A stretch of 53,575 nucleotides of DNA from Robertmurraya korlensis NBRC 107688. Its GTDB lineage: Bacteria; Bacillota; Bacilli; Bacillales; Cytobacillaceae. Positions 1-10,648 of this stretch are shown here, in pieces. Position 1 is the first letter of the stretch, and every line of letters begins with the position of its first letter. The stretch lies in contig NZ_BCVH01000026.1 of assembly GCF_001591645.1 (NCBI RefSeq), positions 1-53,575 on the forward strand, written 5' to 3'. Under the pieces are notes generated by a model. That model had not been told where the DNA came from. It searched no databases and saw only the letters and a program-made list of their open reading frames with translations. A program made the position numbers and the translations under genes.

Positions 1-14
1 CAACTTATTAACCC

Positions 15-65
15 GTCGCTCATGGGCGACTTTTTAATATTACCAGAATCAACTTCACGAGTCAA
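15..65 (-). promoter_or_regulatory. rRNA-operon-type promoter and leader hairpin, transcribing out of the window
   Basis: On the minus strand there is TTGACT (60-65), a 17-base spacer and TAATAT (37-42), preceded by an A/T-rich tract (66-100) that could act as an UP element. Right after it comes a short hairpin GTCGCC/GAGCGAC (15-30), the kind of leader box that follows rrn promoters in Bacillus. In B. subtilis an rRNA operon follows lysS, which fits this position. The rRNA genes themselves would lie left of base 1 and are not seen, so this is an inference from motif plus synteny. Confidence 0.65.
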
Positions 66-170
66 TAACTTTTTTAAATTATTTTCTTAGAAGTTTAACT
101 TCTTTTGCGGCAACAGATAATAATATATCACCTTATTCATCCGAACGCAATATATTTTTTATAAAAAAAA

Positions 171-205
171 TGGCGGACAAGAATAATTCATATTCTTGCC
201 CGCCA
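171..205 (-). terminator. lysS intrinsic terminator
   Basis: A 15-bp stem (171-185 with 191-205, one G-U pair on the minus strand) with a 5-base loop is followed on the minus strand by a run of eight T. It closes the lysS transcript just upstream of the rRNA-type promoter. Confidence 0.9.
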
Positions 206-214
206 TATAGGAAA

Positions 215-1729
<1,515 letters not shown>

Positions 1730-1839
1730 CTATCAAACATCTTTGCTTGAATTATGTAATAACTCCATCATATAAGCATACTATATTATTTTACACAAAG
1801 TCAGAAAAACAGACATTAAAAAAAATAAAATAAAATAAA

Positions 1840-1861
1840 AACTGCCAGATCACTGGCAGTT
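1840..1861 (-). terminator. dusB intrinsic terminator
   Basis: A perfect 9-bp stem (AACTGCCAG with CTGGCAGTT) with a 4-base loop is followed on the minus strand by TTTTATTTTATTTT. It ends the folate-dusB operon before lysS. Confidence 0.88.
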
Positions 1862-1907
1862 ACATAATTACACGTATTATATTGAATGTGTACTTAGAAG
1901 TCAAACC

Positions 1908-2909
1908 TTAACCTACAAGAGATTCCATTGCTTCTTTTTCTTCCGCTTCAATAACTAAAGCCATTAATAGAGTAACCAGGTCCTCGCGGGTGTTGCACTC
2001 ATTAATACCATTACGCACCTTTGCATTTCCTTTAATTCCTTTTAAATACCAAGCTGCATGCTTACGCATTTCACGAACGGCAACATATTCCCCTTTTAGA
2101 GCTATCAGACGATCTAAGTGTAGAATACACACATCAATCTTCTCACGAACGGTCGGCTCACCCATGAGCTCACCGGTTTGAAGGTATTGAACGGTACGGT
2201 AGATCATCCAAGGGTTTCCTAGTGCCGCACGACCAATCATGACTCCGTCACAGCCCGTTTCTTCTAGCATACGCTTAGCGTCCTGAGGTGTTGTTACATC
2301 TCCATTACCAATCAAAGGAATTCCAATAGATTGCTTAACCTCACGAATGATATCCCAGTTCGCATGTCCCTCATACATTTGAACACGGGTACGACCGTGC
2401 AATGACACAGCCTTCCCACCAGCTCGTTCAACGGCCTGGGCATTCTTAACCGCGTAAATATGGTCTTCGTCCCAGCCCATGCGCATTTTTACTGTAACTG
2501 GCTTTTTCACTACATCCGTTACTGCAGAAACCATTTCATAGATCTTATTTGGATCTAAAAGCCACTTGGCCCCTGCATCACATTTTGTGATTTTAGGAAC
2601 TGGACAACCCATATTGATATCAATAATGTCCGCGTTCGTATTTTCATCAACAAATTTAGCCGCTTGGACCAATGTCTCTTTTTCACCACCGAAAATTTGT
2701 AAGCTCAGCGGCTTCTCTCTCTCATCGATGTAAAGCATATTCATCGTTTTTTCGTTTTTTAAAATAATTCCTTTATCACTGACCATTTCGGCACAAACTA
2801 ATCCTGCACCAAACTCTTTAACTGTTAATCGAAAAGCAGAGTTACATACTCCAGCCATCGGAGCTAACACTACTTGATTTTTCAATTCAATATCGCCAAT
2901 TTTAAGCAT
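1908..2909 (-). CDS. dusB: tRNA-dihydrouridine synthase
   Basis: The enzyme reduces specific uridines of the tRNA D-loop using FMN and NAD(P)H. The 333-residue protein shows the TIM-barrel FMN-binding start (VVLAPMAGV, residues 13-21), the catalytic cysteine motif NMGCPVPKI (about 99-107) and the phosphate-binding glycine region (GNGDV near 202, GVMIGRAALGNPW near 223). It lies directly downstream of yazB (26-base gap) as the last gene of the folate operon, the same position as yacF of B. subtilis. The C-terminal helical domain that binds tRNA is present and the length is normal. The exact uridine positions modified cannot be read from the sequence. Confidence 0.95.
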   Translation of the reverse strand: MLKIGDIELKNQVVLAPMAGVCNSAFRLTVKEFGAGLVCAEMVSDKGIILKNEKTMNMLYIDEREKPLSLQIFGGEKETLVQAAKFVDENTNADIIDINMGCPVPKITKCDAGAKWLLDPNKIYEMVSAVTDVVKKPVTVKMRMGWDEDHIYAVKNAQAVERAGGKAVSLHGRTRVQMYEGHANWDIIREVKQSIGIPLIGNGDVTTPQDAKRMLEETGCDGVMIGRAALGNPWMIYRTVQYLQTGELMGEPTVREKIDVCILHLDRLIALKGEYVAVREMRKHAAWYLKGIKGNAKVRNGINECNTREDLVTLLMALVIEAEEKEAMESLVG

Positions 2910-2935
2910 GTTACTCCTCCATCTTACGAATATAT

Positions 2936-3151
2936 TTATTCATCCACCTGTTGTGGCATTAGATCGTTCACTGAAACTTTTAGTGCCTGAGCCGCTGTTT
3001 CCACTAAATGTTCTGAAGGCAATCGATTTCCACGTTCTATTTCGCCCAACACGGAAACAGAAACACCGATTTCCTTGGCAAACCCTTCTTGTGTAAAACC
3101 CTTTAGTTTTCGAAAAGCGCGAATACGTCTTCCCCATTTTTCTGCTTCCAT
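2936..3151 (-). CDS. yazB: Small XRE-family helix-turn-helix protein (YazB-like)
   Basis: This 71-residue protein is almost entirely one HTH_3/XRE DNA-binding domain: the recognition region FTQEGFAKEIGVSVSVLGEI spans about residues 18-37. Its 5' end overlaps the 3' end of folK by 49 bases in another frame. The ATG at 3151 has AAGGGG eight bases upstream. The same small regulator sits between folK and dusB in B. subtilis. What it regulates is unknown; the operon context alone does not prove control of folate genes. Confidence 0.85.
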   Translation of the reverse strand: MEAEKWGRRIRAFRKLKGFTQEGFAKEIGVSVSVLGEIERGNRLPSEHLVETAAQALKVSVNDLMPQQVDE

Positions 3152-3630
3152 ATTCGTACCCCTTCTTTATCAGCGTTCATATTAAAATAATCCTTTAAAG
3201 ACTTCTTCTGATTAGATAGCTTGATTGAAGAATCTATCTCAAGTAATGGAGCAAGAACAAACGCACGTTCCTGCATTCTAGGATGTGGAACAATAAGGTT
3301 CTCTGCTTCAATATTTTCTTGATTGTAGAGCAAAATGTCAAGGTCTATTATTCTTGGACCCCACTTAATTTCCCTTTTTCTACCTAACTCTTTTTCAATA
3401 CGAAGACATACTTCCAATAAATCATGTGGTGTAAGTGTTGTTCTAACCATGATTACCATATTTAAGAAGTCATCTTGCTCCGTATACCCAACCGGTACCG
3501 TATCATAAATAGAGGACGATTTTACCAAAAATATTCCTGTTTCCTCTTTTAAAAGGTGAATGGCATCAACAAGGTTTTTATACCGATCTCCCATGTTGGT
3601 ACCTAAGGCAATATAGGCCAAGTTATTCAA
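3103..3630 (-). CDS. folK: 2-amino-4-hydroxy-6-hydroxymethyldihydropteridine pyrophosphokinase
   Basis: FolK transfers pyrophosphate from ATP to 6-hydroxymethyl-dihydropterin, giving the substrate of dihydropteroate synthase. The 175-residue protein begins with the family motif ALGTNMGDR (8-16) and carries the ATP/Mg signature GPRIIDLDILLY (about 91-102), with the two aspartates that bind magnesium, followed by VPHPRMQERAFVL. The start is TTG at 3630, overlapping the folB stop (TTGA), with GAGGAG nine bases upstream. The tight coupling folB-folK-yazB is typical of this operon. Confidence 0.95.
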   Translation of the reverse strand: MNNLAYIALGTNMGDRYKNLVDAIHLLKEETGIFLVKSSSIYDTVPVGYTEQDDFLNMVIMVRTTLTPHDLLEVCLRIEKELGRKREIKWGPRIIDLDILLYNQENIEAENLIVPHPRMQERAFVLAPLLEIDSSIKLSNQKKSLKDYFNMNADKEGVRIWKQKNGEDVFALFEN

Positions 3631-3992
3631 TTTGATCTACTCCTCATAATTTCAACTGCGACTGATTCGTAATGACCTTGAATCGGTGGATCAGGCTTAA
3701 TTACCTTTACCGTTACTGCATGGGCTTTCGTAAAGTCTCTTAAACAACGTGTTGCGATTTCCTCTGCCACTGCTTCAACAAGCTTAAAAGGCTCACCTTC
3801 TACAATATCTTTACACATTTGAAAAAGCTCACCATAATTGATTGATTCGTTCAAATCATCGCTTTGGCCCGCCTTCTTCAAATCCACTTCAACAACTAGG
3901 TCGACCATAAATCTCTGCCCTAAACGATTCTCTTCCGGGAACACACCATGAAAACCATAAAATTGCATTCGGTTGACGTAAATTTTATCCAT
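3627..3992 (-). CDS. folB: Dihydroneopterin aldolase
   Basis: FolB cleaves 7,8-dihydroneopterin to 6-hydroxymethyl-dihydropterin and glycolaldehyde. The 121-residue protein has the characteristic MQFYGFHGVFPEE segment near the N terminus (residues 9-21), with a tyrosine and the conserved glutamate, and VKVIKPDPPIQGH (about 95-107) with the catalytic lysine. ATG at 3992 follows AAAGGAG. It overlaps the end of folP by 8 bases and the start of folK by 4 bases, indicating translational coupling. Confidence 0.95.
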   Translation of the reverse strand: MDKIYVNRMQFYGFHGVFPEENRLGQRFMVDLVVEVDLKKAGQSDDLNESINYGELFQMCKDIVEGEPFKLVEAVAEEIATRCLRDFTKAHAVTVKVIKPDPPIQGHYESVAVEIMRSRSN

Positions 3993-4809
3993 TATACTCT
4001 CCTTTCCCCATCATCGCATCCATCATTTTTGCCATTCGGCTCATTTCCTTCACATCGTGAACTCTAATCATTTGGCATCCCTGTTGAATACCGTAACATA
4101 CTGTTGCACCCGTTCCTTCCATTCGTTCATCTACAGGCAAATTCAAAATCGAGCCAATCATCGATTTTCGAGAGGTACCAAGAAGAACTGGATAGCCTAT
4201 TGCTACAAGCTTATGTAGATGTCTCATCATTTCTAAATTAAATGATAAATTTTTCGCAAATCCAATTCCCGGATCTAAAATAATTTGCTCGTCACTAACA
4301 CCAGCATCTTTTACAAGAGTTATGCTTTCATACAAATCATTCATCACATCCCTAAAGAAGGACTGATAATTCCGATCCTCTCGATTATGCATTAGGATAA
4401 TAGGTGCCTTTGATTCAGCAGCTATATGCTTCATATTGGCGTCTGCCTTCGCTCCCCAAACATCATTAATAATATGGGCTCCAGCTGCTAGTGCCTGTTT
4501 AGCGACATCCGCTTTATATGTATCGATGGATATAGGAACATTGACTGCTTTCGATATCGCTTCTATAACGGGAACTACACGTTCTATTTCTTCCTTAGCA
4601 GATACAAATTTCGCCCCAGGTCTTGTAGACTCCCCTCCGACATCAATAATATCAGCTCCCTCATCCACCATCTCTACCGCTCGTTTGACCGCCTCATCTA
4701 TTCTATTAAAACTTCCACCATCAGAGAATGAATCAGGGGTGGCATTTAGAATCCCCATAATTAATGTTTTCTTCTGAAAATCTAACGTATATGGTCCACA
4801 AGTAATCAA
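3985..4809 (-). CDS. folP: Dihydropteroate synthase
   Basis: This enzyme (called sul in B. subtilis) condenses hydroxymethyl-dihydropterin pyrophosphate with p-aminobenzoate; it is the sulfonamide target. The 274-residue TIM barrel shows IMGILNATPDSFSDGG (17-32), VGGESTRPGA (about 57-66), the IDTYK strand and the pterin-binding DPGIGFAKN and LGTSRKS loops (about 180-220). The start is TTG at 4809, with GGAGGCG five bases upstream, directly after the pabC stop. PABA synthesis and its consumption are therefore encoded on one transcript. Confidence 0.96.
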   Translation of the reverse strand: MITCGPYTLDFQKKTLIMGILNATPDSFSDGGSFNRIDEAVKRAVEMVDEGADIIDVGGESTRPGAKFVSAKEEIERVVPVIEAISKAVNVPISIDTYKADVAKQALAAGAHIINDVWGAKADANMKHIAAESKAPIILMHNREDRNYQSFFRDVMNDLYESITLVKDAGVSDEQIILDPGIGFAKNLSFNLEMMRHLHKLVAIGYPVLLGTSRKSMIGSILNLPVDERMEGTGATVCYGIQQGCQMIRVHDVKEMSRMAKMMDAMMGKGEYNG

Positions 4810-5685
4810 TTAAACGCCTCCTAATTCCATTATTTCCTTTTTACTCCATAGCTTATTTGAATACAAACGATACTCTTTATGTAGTGCTTGCAATAACTCA
4901 CCATTCACTCCCGGGAGTACTAACGAGTCTATTTTTGAGATTGCAACAAGCTCTTGAATTGAATTTGTAACAAATACCTCCGTTGCACTATTGAGTATTT
5001 CTGGTTGATAAAAACCTTCCTCTACACATATTCCTCTTTTTTTAGCAAGTTCTATGACAAAGGATCGAGTTATTCCGTTTAAGATTCCTGTACGAATGTC
5101 AGGGGTAAACAATTTGTTATCTATTACCCAGAAAATATTTGAGACGATGCCTTCAGCAATCACCCCTTCCTTCGTTAGAAAGATTCCCTCCACATCTGTC
5201 CGAGTTCCTATTTCTTTTTTTGCTAATAGGTTATTCATATAGTGATGGGACTTCAAACGCAAGGGACCTTCAGGTGTGTTTCGACTAATCTTAAGAAATT
5301 GAGCTTCCTTCTCAGTCGGTACACCGGCTTCAGGAAGAGCTTTTACAAACATCATTACAATTGCATCTTCATACGGCTCTACAGGAAGACCTACTCCTCT
5401 AGCACCAGCTGATACATTTAATCGAATATAAGCATTGTCCAGCTCGTTCTTTTCCAATAGAGGCTGAAGTGCTTTTACCACCTCGACTATAGTAAGGGAT
5501 TTTTGAATCCCAAGAATCTTAAGACCACTATTTAGCCGTTCAAGATGATCTACTAATAAAAAGGGATGACCTCCATATACACGAAATGTTTCAAATAAAC
5601 CCATCCCGTAAAGGAAACCATGGTCAAAGGGAGAGATTCTCGCCTCTTCCTCCTTGATAACTTCTCCGTTCATATATAGATACAT
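4810..5685 (-). CDS. pabC: Aminodeoxychorismate lyase
   Basis: PabC is a PLP enzyme of the branched-chain aminotransferase/D-amino-acid transaminase fold IV that splits 4-amino-4-deoxychorismate into PABA and pyruvate. Over 291 residues it shows the fold-type IV start FDHGFLYGMGLFET (20-33), the PLP lysine in LRLKSHHYMNNLLAKKEIG (about 137-155) and the phosphate-binding NGITRS loop (about 203-208). ATG at 5685 follows GAGGGATAG. It sits two bases after pabA, as in other Bacillus species. D-amino-acid transaminase activity cannot be excluded by sequence, but the operon favours PABA synthesis. Confidence 0.92.
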   Translation of the reverse strand: MYLYMNGEVIKEEEARISPFDHGFLYGMGLFETFRVYGGHPFLLVDHLERLNSGLKILGIQKSLTIVEVVKALQPLLEKNELDNAYIRLNVSAGARGVGLPVEPYEDAIVMMFVKALPEAGVPTEKEAQFLKISRNTPEGPLRLKSHHYMNNLLAKKEIGTRTDVEGIFLTKEGVIAEGIVSNIFWVIDNKLFTPDIRTGILNGITRSFVIELAKKRGICVEEGFYQPEILNSATEVFVTNSIQELVAISKIDSLVLPGVNGELLQALHKEYRLYSNKLWSKKEIMELGGV

Positions 5686-5687
5686 AT

Positions 5688-6284
5688 CTATCCCTCATTC
5701 TTTGGAGATAATTCCATTTTGTAAAAGGAAACAAAATTCTGAAGTAACTGTTTCCCCGCCGTAGTCATAATGGACTCTGGATGGAATTGGACTCCCTCAA
5801 TCGGAAGTTCCTTATGTCTGATTGCCATAATCTCTCCTTCTGTCGTCCAAGCAGAAATTTCAAAGCAGTCGGGCATTGTTTCTCGCTTTACAATTAGAGA
5901 GTGGTATCTTGTAGCCGGAAATGGGTTTGGTAACCCTTCAAAGATCGTTTTTCCATCATGATACATCAGAGAGGTTTTTCCATGCATTAACCGCTCTGCC
6001 TGTACTACATCTCCCCCGAATACTTGAGCAATAGACTGGTGTCCTAGACATACACCGAAAATAGGAATCTTCCCGGCAAACTCCTCTATCGCCCGTAATG
6101 ATATTCCCGCTTCATTCGGGCTACATGGCCCTGGGGAAACCATAAGAAAATTTGGAGCTAACTCTTGAATATCTTCAATACTTATCGCGTCATTTCGTTT
6201 TACTTCTAAATTCTCACCAAGTTCTCCTAAGTACTGAACAAGATTAAAAGTAAATGAGTCATAGTTATCTATCATTAAAATCAA
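5688..6284 (-). CDS. pabA: Aminodeoxychorismate/anthranilate synthase glutaminase subunit
   Basis: This 198-residue class I glutamine amidotransferase supplies ammonia to PabB. The catalytic cysteine lies in [14 protein letters not shown] (about 74-87) and the His-Glu pair in [11 protein letters not shown] (about 167-177). The start is TTG at 6284 with AAGGTGA six bases upstream, overlapping the pabB stop by 4 bases; B. subtilis PabA likewise begins [11 protein letters not shown]. In B. subtilis the subunit serves both PABA and tryptophan synthesis. I looked for the TRAP-binding NAG repeats that control the B. subtilis gene and do not see a convincing array. Confidence 0.94.
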   Translation of the reverse strand: MILMIDNYDSFTFNLVQYLGELGENLEVKRNDAISIEDIQELAPNFLMVSPGPCSPNEAGISLRAIEEFAGKIPIFGVCLGHQSIAQVFGGDVVQAERLMHGKTSLMYHDGKTIFEGLPNPFPATRYHSLIVKRETMPDCFEISAWTTEGEIMAIRHKELPIEGVQFHPESIMTTAGKQLLQNFVSFYKMELSPKNEG

Positions 6285-7681
6285 AGCGATTCACCTTTTT
6301 CCGCTAGCTCTTTTGCTCGCCAGAGAGCCATAGCCTTTTTCAGAGATTCTTTATATTCATGCTTAGGATTGGAATCGATGACAATTCCTGCTCCCGCTTG
6401 AACATACGCTTGTCCATCTTTCACTAGCATCGTTCGAATGACAATATTAATTTCCATGTCATCATTAAACCCAATCCACCCCATGGAACCGGTATAAATT
6501 CCGCGCTGAACTGGCTCTAGCTCTTCAATGATTTCCATCGTCCGAACCTTGGGTGCTCCTGTAATCGTACCACCCGGAAAGGAAGCATCAATCAAATCAA
6601 AGGATGTCTGGCCCTCTCTTATGACTCCTCGAACATTCGAAACAATATGCATCACATGCGAATACCGTTCTATTACCATAAATTCATTCACTTCAACAGA
6701 ACCGTATTCACAAACCCTTCCTAAGTCATTACGTTCTAAATCTACGAGCATCACATGCTCTGCTCTCTCTTTTTCATTTTCAATTAATTCCTTAGCAAGC
6801 TGCATATCTTCTTCTTCATTCTTTCCTCGAGAACGAGTCCCAGCAATAGGCCTTGTACTAACTTCTTTTCCATGCTTTTTAACTAGAAGCTCAGGTGATC
6901 CACCGACTATCTGAAACTCCGGAGTATGTAAATAACTCATATACGGAGAAGGATTCAATTGTCTGAGCTGATCATAAACATTTACCGCCGGAACGGAAAT
7001 TGCTTTTGCTTGACGGACAGATAAATTCACCTGAAAGATGTCCCCTTGCGCAATATATTCCTGAATTCTTTCTACCGCATGCATAAACTGCTCATCATTC
7101 ATGGAAACATGTAGCTCATCATTATTAGGAATCAATCTTTCTTGTTCAAACGTCATAAGTGAACCCGACCACTTTGACTCCCATTCATTTAGATCCTCTT
7201 CGTTCTCATGGCCGTTTTCTTGAATCTGCAAGAGCCAGAGTGTTTCCTCTTCATGATCAAATATAAACCATTCATTAAAGAGGAAGAAACAAACCTCTGG
7301 CATCCCTAAATCATCAGATGACCAGTGGGGCAGCTTCTCTATATATCGTGCATAATCATAGCTTATATATCCAATAAGGCCTCCTTGAAAATCTGGAAGT
7401 CCTTCCTGTCGCTCAAGCTTAAATTGCGAAAGATATTCTTTCATTAAATGAAGGGGATTCCCTTGTAATTCCTGTTTATTTCCCTTCTCAACAATCGTTA
7501 GTTTATTATTCTTTCCTGTAAAAATCGTTTCGGGTCCAAAAGCGGCAATATTGTATCGTCCACCTCTACCACTTTCTAACAATACATGGTGTTTATACGA
7601 TTGGGAAAGTTCCCGGTATTTCTGATAGAACCTTTCTTTATCAAAAGGTATTTGTTTGCTACTTACTGTTAATATTTTCAA
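6281..7681 (-). CDS. pabB: Aminodeoxychorismate synthase component I
   Basis: PabB converts chorismate and ammonia to 4-amino-4-deoxychorismate. The 466-residue protein has an N-terminal anthranilate synthase-like domain and the C-terminal chorismate-binding domain with [17 protein letters not shown] (about 212-228), [12 protein letters not shown] (about 276-287), [19 protein letters not shown] and the terminal [22 protein letters not shown] rather than PIKGT places it with aminodeoxychorismate synthases that carry alanine instead of the covalent lysine, which is my inference from the motif. It heads the folate operon; a terminator for cysK lies immediately upstream. Confidence 0.93.
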   Translation of the reverse strand: MKILTVSSKQIPFDKERFYQKYRELSQSYKHHVLLESGRGGRYNIAAFGPETIFTGKNNKLTIVEKGNKQELQGNPLHLMKEYLSQFKLERQEGLPDFQGGLIGYISYDYARYIEKLPHWSSDDLGMPEVCFFLFNEWFIFDHEEETLWLLQIQENGHENEEDLNEWESKWSGSLMTFEQERLIPNNDELHVSMNDEQFMHAVERIQEYIAQGDIFQVNLSVRQAKAISVPAVNVYDQLRQLNPSPYMSYLHTPEFQIVGGSPELLVKKHGKEVSTRPIAGTRSRGKNEEEDMQLAKELIENEKERAEHVMLVDLERNDLGRVCEYGSVEVNEFMVIERYSHVMHIVSNVRGVIREGQTSFDLIDASFPGGTITGAPKVRTMEIIEELEPVQRGIYTGSMGWIGFNDDMEINIVIRTMLVKDGQAYVQAGAGIVIDSNPKHEYKESLKKAMALWRAKELAEKGESL

Positions 7682-7753
7682 AAAAGGTTCTCCCCTTTAA
7701 AAAAGTGAAAATAAAAGTTCCTTGTCTTATTTTACTATTTGCCTAAATAAAAA

Positions 7754-7774
7754 CAACAGCCCTAGGGACTGTTG
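7754..7774 (-). terminator. cysK intrinsic terminator
   Basis: The stem CAACAG-CCCT with AGGG-CTGTTG (one bulged A) is followed on the minus strand by TTTTTATTT. It separates cysK from pabB. Confidence 0.82.
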
Positions 7775-7785
7775 CTTATGTTTTA

Positions 7786-8712
7786 TTAGTCTTCGAATTG
7801 GTATAATGGAGTACTTAAGTAACGCTCTCCGTTACTTGGAATAATCGCTAAAACTTTTTTACCTGCTCCAAGCTCTTTCGCTACTTTTAACGCAGCACAG
7901 ATAGCTGCTCCAGAAGAAATACCTCCAAGAATTCCTTCTTCCTTCGCTGCACGGCGTGCATATTCAAAAGCTTGATCATTAGAGATTTGAACCACTTCGT
8001 CATAGACCTTTGTATCAAGAATATCAGGGACAAAACCTGCACCGATCCCTTGAATTTTATGCGGACCTGGCTTACCACCAGATAATACAGGAGAATCAAC
8101 CGGTTCAACTGCATAAATTTTAACATTGTCAAAATTTTGCTTAAGAACTTGACCAGCACCTGTTATTGTTCCACCTGTTCCGATCCCTGCAACAAACGCA
8201 TCAAGACCTTCACTCATTTGCTCAACAATTTCCTTACCTGTCGTTCTTCTGTGAACTTCCGGGTTAGAAAGGTTTTTAAATTGCTGTGGCATAAAATAGC
8301 CGTTTTCTTTTGCTAGCTCCTCCGCTTTACGGATGGCTCCACCCATTCCTTCTGGGCCAGGAGTTAGAACAAGCTCCGCTCCGTATGCACGAAGTAGATT
8401 ACGTCTTTCCATACTCATCGTTTCAGGCATAACTAGAATAGCTCTATACCCTTTTGCTGCAGCAACCATGGCAAGACCAATTCCCGTGTTACCACTAGTT
8501 GGCTCAACAATCGTATCTCCAGCTTTAAGTTCTCCACTCTCTTCAGCTGACTCGATCATCGCAAGAGCGATACGATCCTTTACAGAGCTTCCTGGATTCA
8601 TATATTCAAGCTTTAAGTATACATCGGCGCTTCCTTCTTCAACAAGACGATTAAGCTTAACAATCGGCGTTTGTCCGACTAGTTCTGAAATAGAGTTTGC
8701 TACACGTACCAT
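7786..8712 (-). CDS. cysK: Cysteine synthase (O-acetylserine sulfhydrylase A)
   Basis: CysK uses PLP to make cysteine from O-acetylserine and sulfide. The 308-residue protein shows the PLP lysine in [12 protein letters not shown] (about 40-51), the substrate loop [11 protein letters not shown] (about 67-77), the phosphate-binding [10 protein letters not shown] (about 175-184) and the conserved C-terminal [12 protein letters not shown]. The start at ATG 8712 (MVRVANS) matches B. subtilis CysK and has AAGGAGTGG six bases upstream; the TTG codons just before it are less likely. It is monocistronic, with its own promoter and terminator. Confidence 0.96.
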   Translation of the reverse strand: MVRVANSISELVGQTPIVKLNRLVEEGSADVYLKLEYMNPGSSVKDRIALAMIESAEESGELKAGDTIVEPTSGNTGIGLAMVAAAKGYRAILVMPETMSMERRNLLRAYGAELVLTPGPEGMGGAIRKAEELAKENGYFMPQQFKNLSNPEVHRRTTGKEIVEQMSEGLDAFVAGIGTGGTITGAGQVLKQNFDNVKIYAVEPVDSPVLSGGKPGPHKIQGIGAGFVPDILDTKVYDEVVQISNDQAFEYARRAAKEEGILGGISSGAAICAALKVAKELGAGKKVLAIIPSNGERYLSTPLYQFED

Positions 8713-8726
8713 CAACAACCACTCCT

Positions 8727-8750
8727 TATTCCGACTAATTTTATTGGTTT
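8727..8750 (-). promoter_or_regulatory. Possible CymR-type operator over the cysK start site
   Basis: Just downstream of the promoter the minus strand reads ACCAATAAAATTAG followed by TCGGAAT, an imperfect dyad of the general form described for the cysteine repressor CymR. It spans the predicted transcription start and reaches the ribosome binding site. I remember the consensus only approximately, so the assignment is tentative. Confidence 0.35.
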
Positions 8751-8757
8751 AATTTAA

Positions 8758-8785
8758 TTTATATCATAAATTTGCCAAGTGTCAA
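8758..8785 (-). promoter_or_regulatory. cysK sigma-A promoter
   Basis: On the minus strand TTGACA (8780-8785) is followed by a 16-base spacer and TATAAA (8758-8763). Transcription would start near 8750, about 40 bases before the cysK ATG. Confidence 0.7.
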
Positions 8786-8842
8786 TCTTTTTACACAAAA
8801 CTCCACTGATTATTCAATGAATTATCGTTCTAATGAACTATC

Positions 8843-9715
8843 CTAGTTCTGTTCGTAAAACCAATCAACCTTAGCTTCCTTCCAAAAGTCACGGGCCGTT
8901 GTGGTTACATCCATTTGTTCTAAGGCAATTTGTCTTCGAATACTATCCTTGACATCTTTAAATTTAAAAGTACGTCCTTTTATTTGATCATGGAGCATAA
9001 CGATGGCATATCCATTCTCTGTTTTTACTGGACCCGTCCACTCGTTTTCCTTTAAATTTCCTACAGCAGCTAAATAATCACGGGCATACTGATCCATTTC
9101 TTCACTAACATAACCAATGTCTCCACCTTGGTTTGCACTGAATTCATCTTTGGACCGCTCCATCGCTAATGCCTCAAAGCTTGTACCCTGTTCAAGTTCC
9201 TCTATTGCCTTTTTTGCTTCTGCTTCCGTCTCAACAATAATATGAGAAAGGTGATAGGCGGTTGGTATTTCGTATAGGCTAGAATTTTCCTCATAATACT
9301 TTTTTAAATCTTCTTCTTTGACTACCACATCTTTTGTTAACAGCTCATCTAGCATCAGGCTATATTGAATTTGCTGTCTCCATATTTCCTCATCTACATT
9401 CTCATTTGTTCCTGAACCATACATGGTTTTTACTAAAAGAAGCTCCCGATCCACAGCCTTTTTGGAAATTGAGATATCATATTTACTAGCTAATTGAGCA
9501 ATTGCTTTTTGATCAATCATCTCACTTAATACATCACGCCCATACCGCTCTTCCATTTCCCCAAGCCATTCTTGTCTTGTTATTGTCTCTTTCCCTATCG
9601 TTGCAACTACTTCTTTACTGCCACCGCTATCCCGTGATAGAAAAAAAATAATCGTAGCACAATTCAATAAGAGAAGGCCGACAACTATAGACCTAAAATA
9701 CCTTTTATCCACCAT
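8843..9715 (-). CDS. yacD: Membrane-anchored PpiC-type peptidyl-prolyl isomerase (YacD-like)
   Basis: The 290-residue protein starts with a single N-terminal hydrophobic segment (about residues 8-25, SIVVGLLLLNCATIIFFLS) acting as signal anchor, followed by a SurA/PrsA-like N-terminal chaperone region (TITRQEWLGEMEERYG) and a parvulin domain (about 150-255) with YHLSHIIVETEAEAKKAIEEL and GGDIGYVSEE. No lipobox is seen: the cysteine in LLLLNCAT is within the membrane segment and lacks the typical context, so it is not clearly a PrsA lipoprotein. It acts outside the membrane on protein folding. It lies between hslO and cysK as in B. subtilis; the substrate is unknown. Confidence 0.85.
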   Translation of the reverse strand: MVDKRYFRSIVVGLLLLNCATIIFFLSRDSGGSKEVVATIGKETITRQEWLGEMEERYGRDVLSEMIDQKAIAQLASKYDISISKKAVDRELLLVKTMYGSGTNENVDEEIWRQQIQYSLMLDELLTKDVVVKEEDLKKYYEENSSLYEIPTAYHLSHIIVETEAEAKKAIEELEQGTSFEALAMERSKDEFSANQGGDIGYVSEEMDQYARDYLAAVGNLKENEWTGPVKTENGYAIVMLHDQIKGRTFKFKDVKDSIRRQIALEQMDVTTTARDFWKEAKVDWFYEQN

Positions 9716-9732
9716 TTCTCCCCCAGGTTTAT

Positions 9733-10614
9733 TTATAATTTCGCCTGTTCCTTTAAGCTCTCTAATTCTTCCTTTGTAAATTGGTATTTTTCATTACAGA
9801 AGTGACACTGTGCCTCTGCCTGACCATCTGTTTCGATCATATCCTCTATTTCCTCTTTACCTAAAGAGACAATCCCATTAGAGAATTTCTCCTTTGAACA
9901 ACTACATGAAAATGTAACAGGTAATGTTTCGAGAATTTTTACGTTCTCTTTACCTAATAGCTCATTTAGTATTTGTTCTGGGGTAAGGCCCTTTTCAATC
10001 ATCTTAGAAATTGGTTCTATCGTTTTTAGACGATTTTCAATTTCCGTAATGGTTTTGTCTTCAGTTCCAGGCATCAACTGAATAATAAAACCACCTGATG
10101 CGAGAATACTATTATCGGGATTAACTAAGACACCCACTCCCACGGACGAAGGAACTTGTTCCGAAGTGACAAAGTAATAAGTAAAGTCCTCACCTAATTC
10201 TCCTGAGACAATCGGTACTTGACCTGTGAAATTTTCACGAAGACCAATATCTTTAACAACCGACAAAAAACCATCGGTTCCAACCGCTCTTCGAACATCC
10301 AGTTTCCCATGTTCATTTAAATCAAAATGGGTTTGAGGGTTGGTTACGTATCCCCGTACCTCCCCTTTTGCATTTGTATCAATTAAAATAGGACCAAGCG
10401 GACCTCCACCATTTATCCTAATAGTGATTTTTTCCTCACCCTTTAACATTGCACCCATCATTACACCTGCAGTCATTGATCTCCCTAATGCAGCTGAAGC
10501 AGTTGGCCATGTGTAGTGACGTCTTTGTGCCTCTCCTACTGTTTCTGTAGTCTTTGTCGCATAAGCACGAACTTGCCCGTTGTAGGCAAGAGCCTTAATT
10601 AAATAGTCACTCAT
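9733..10614 (-). CDS. hslO: Redox-regulated chaperone Hsp33
   Basis: Hsp33 is a holdase activated when its zinc cysteines are oxidised. The 293-residue protein carries the N-terminal substrate-binding domain ([16 protein letters not shown], about 35-50) and the C-terminal redox switch CSCSKEKF (about 236) and CHFCNEKY (about 270), which form the C-X-C and C-X2-C zinc site. ATG at 10614 (MSDYLIKAL) follows AAAGGGG and matches the start of the B. subtilis protein; the upstream in-frame extension MTERGKT is unlikely to be translated. It follows coaX closely. Confidence 0.94.
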   Translation of the reverse strand: MSDYLIKALAYNGQVRAYATKTTETVGEAQRRHYTWPTASAALGRSMTAGVMMGAMLKGEEKITIRINGGGPLGPILIDTNAKGEVRGYVTNPQTHFDLNEHGKLDVRRAVGTDGFLSVVKDIGLRENFTGQVPIVSGELGEDFTYYFVTSEQVPSSVGVGVLVNPDNSILASGGFIIQLMPGTEDKTITEIENRLKTIEPISKMIEKGLTPEQILNELLGKENVKILETLPVTFSCSCSKEKFSNGIVSLGKEEIEDMIETDGQAEAQCHFCNEKYQFTKEELESLKEQAKL

Positions 10615-10648
10615 TGTTTTACCCCTTTCAGTCAATCATAGCTGTTCC

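Noticed and set aside
15-35. Hairpin followed by TTTTT on the plus strand, read as a terminator of a plus-strand gene
   Set aside because: The minus-strand reading, an rrn-type promoter followed by a GTCGC leader hairpin, explains the same bases better, and no plus-strand gene is known here.
2936-3137. A second 65-residue minus-strand frame overlapping yazB
   Set aside because: It is a frame-shifted shadow of the HTH protein and has no domain of its own.
6275-6330. Possible TRAP-binding NAG repeat at the pabA start, as known for B. subtilis pabA (trpG)
   Set aside because: Only about four irregular GAG/TAG/AAG triplets are present, too few for TRAP.
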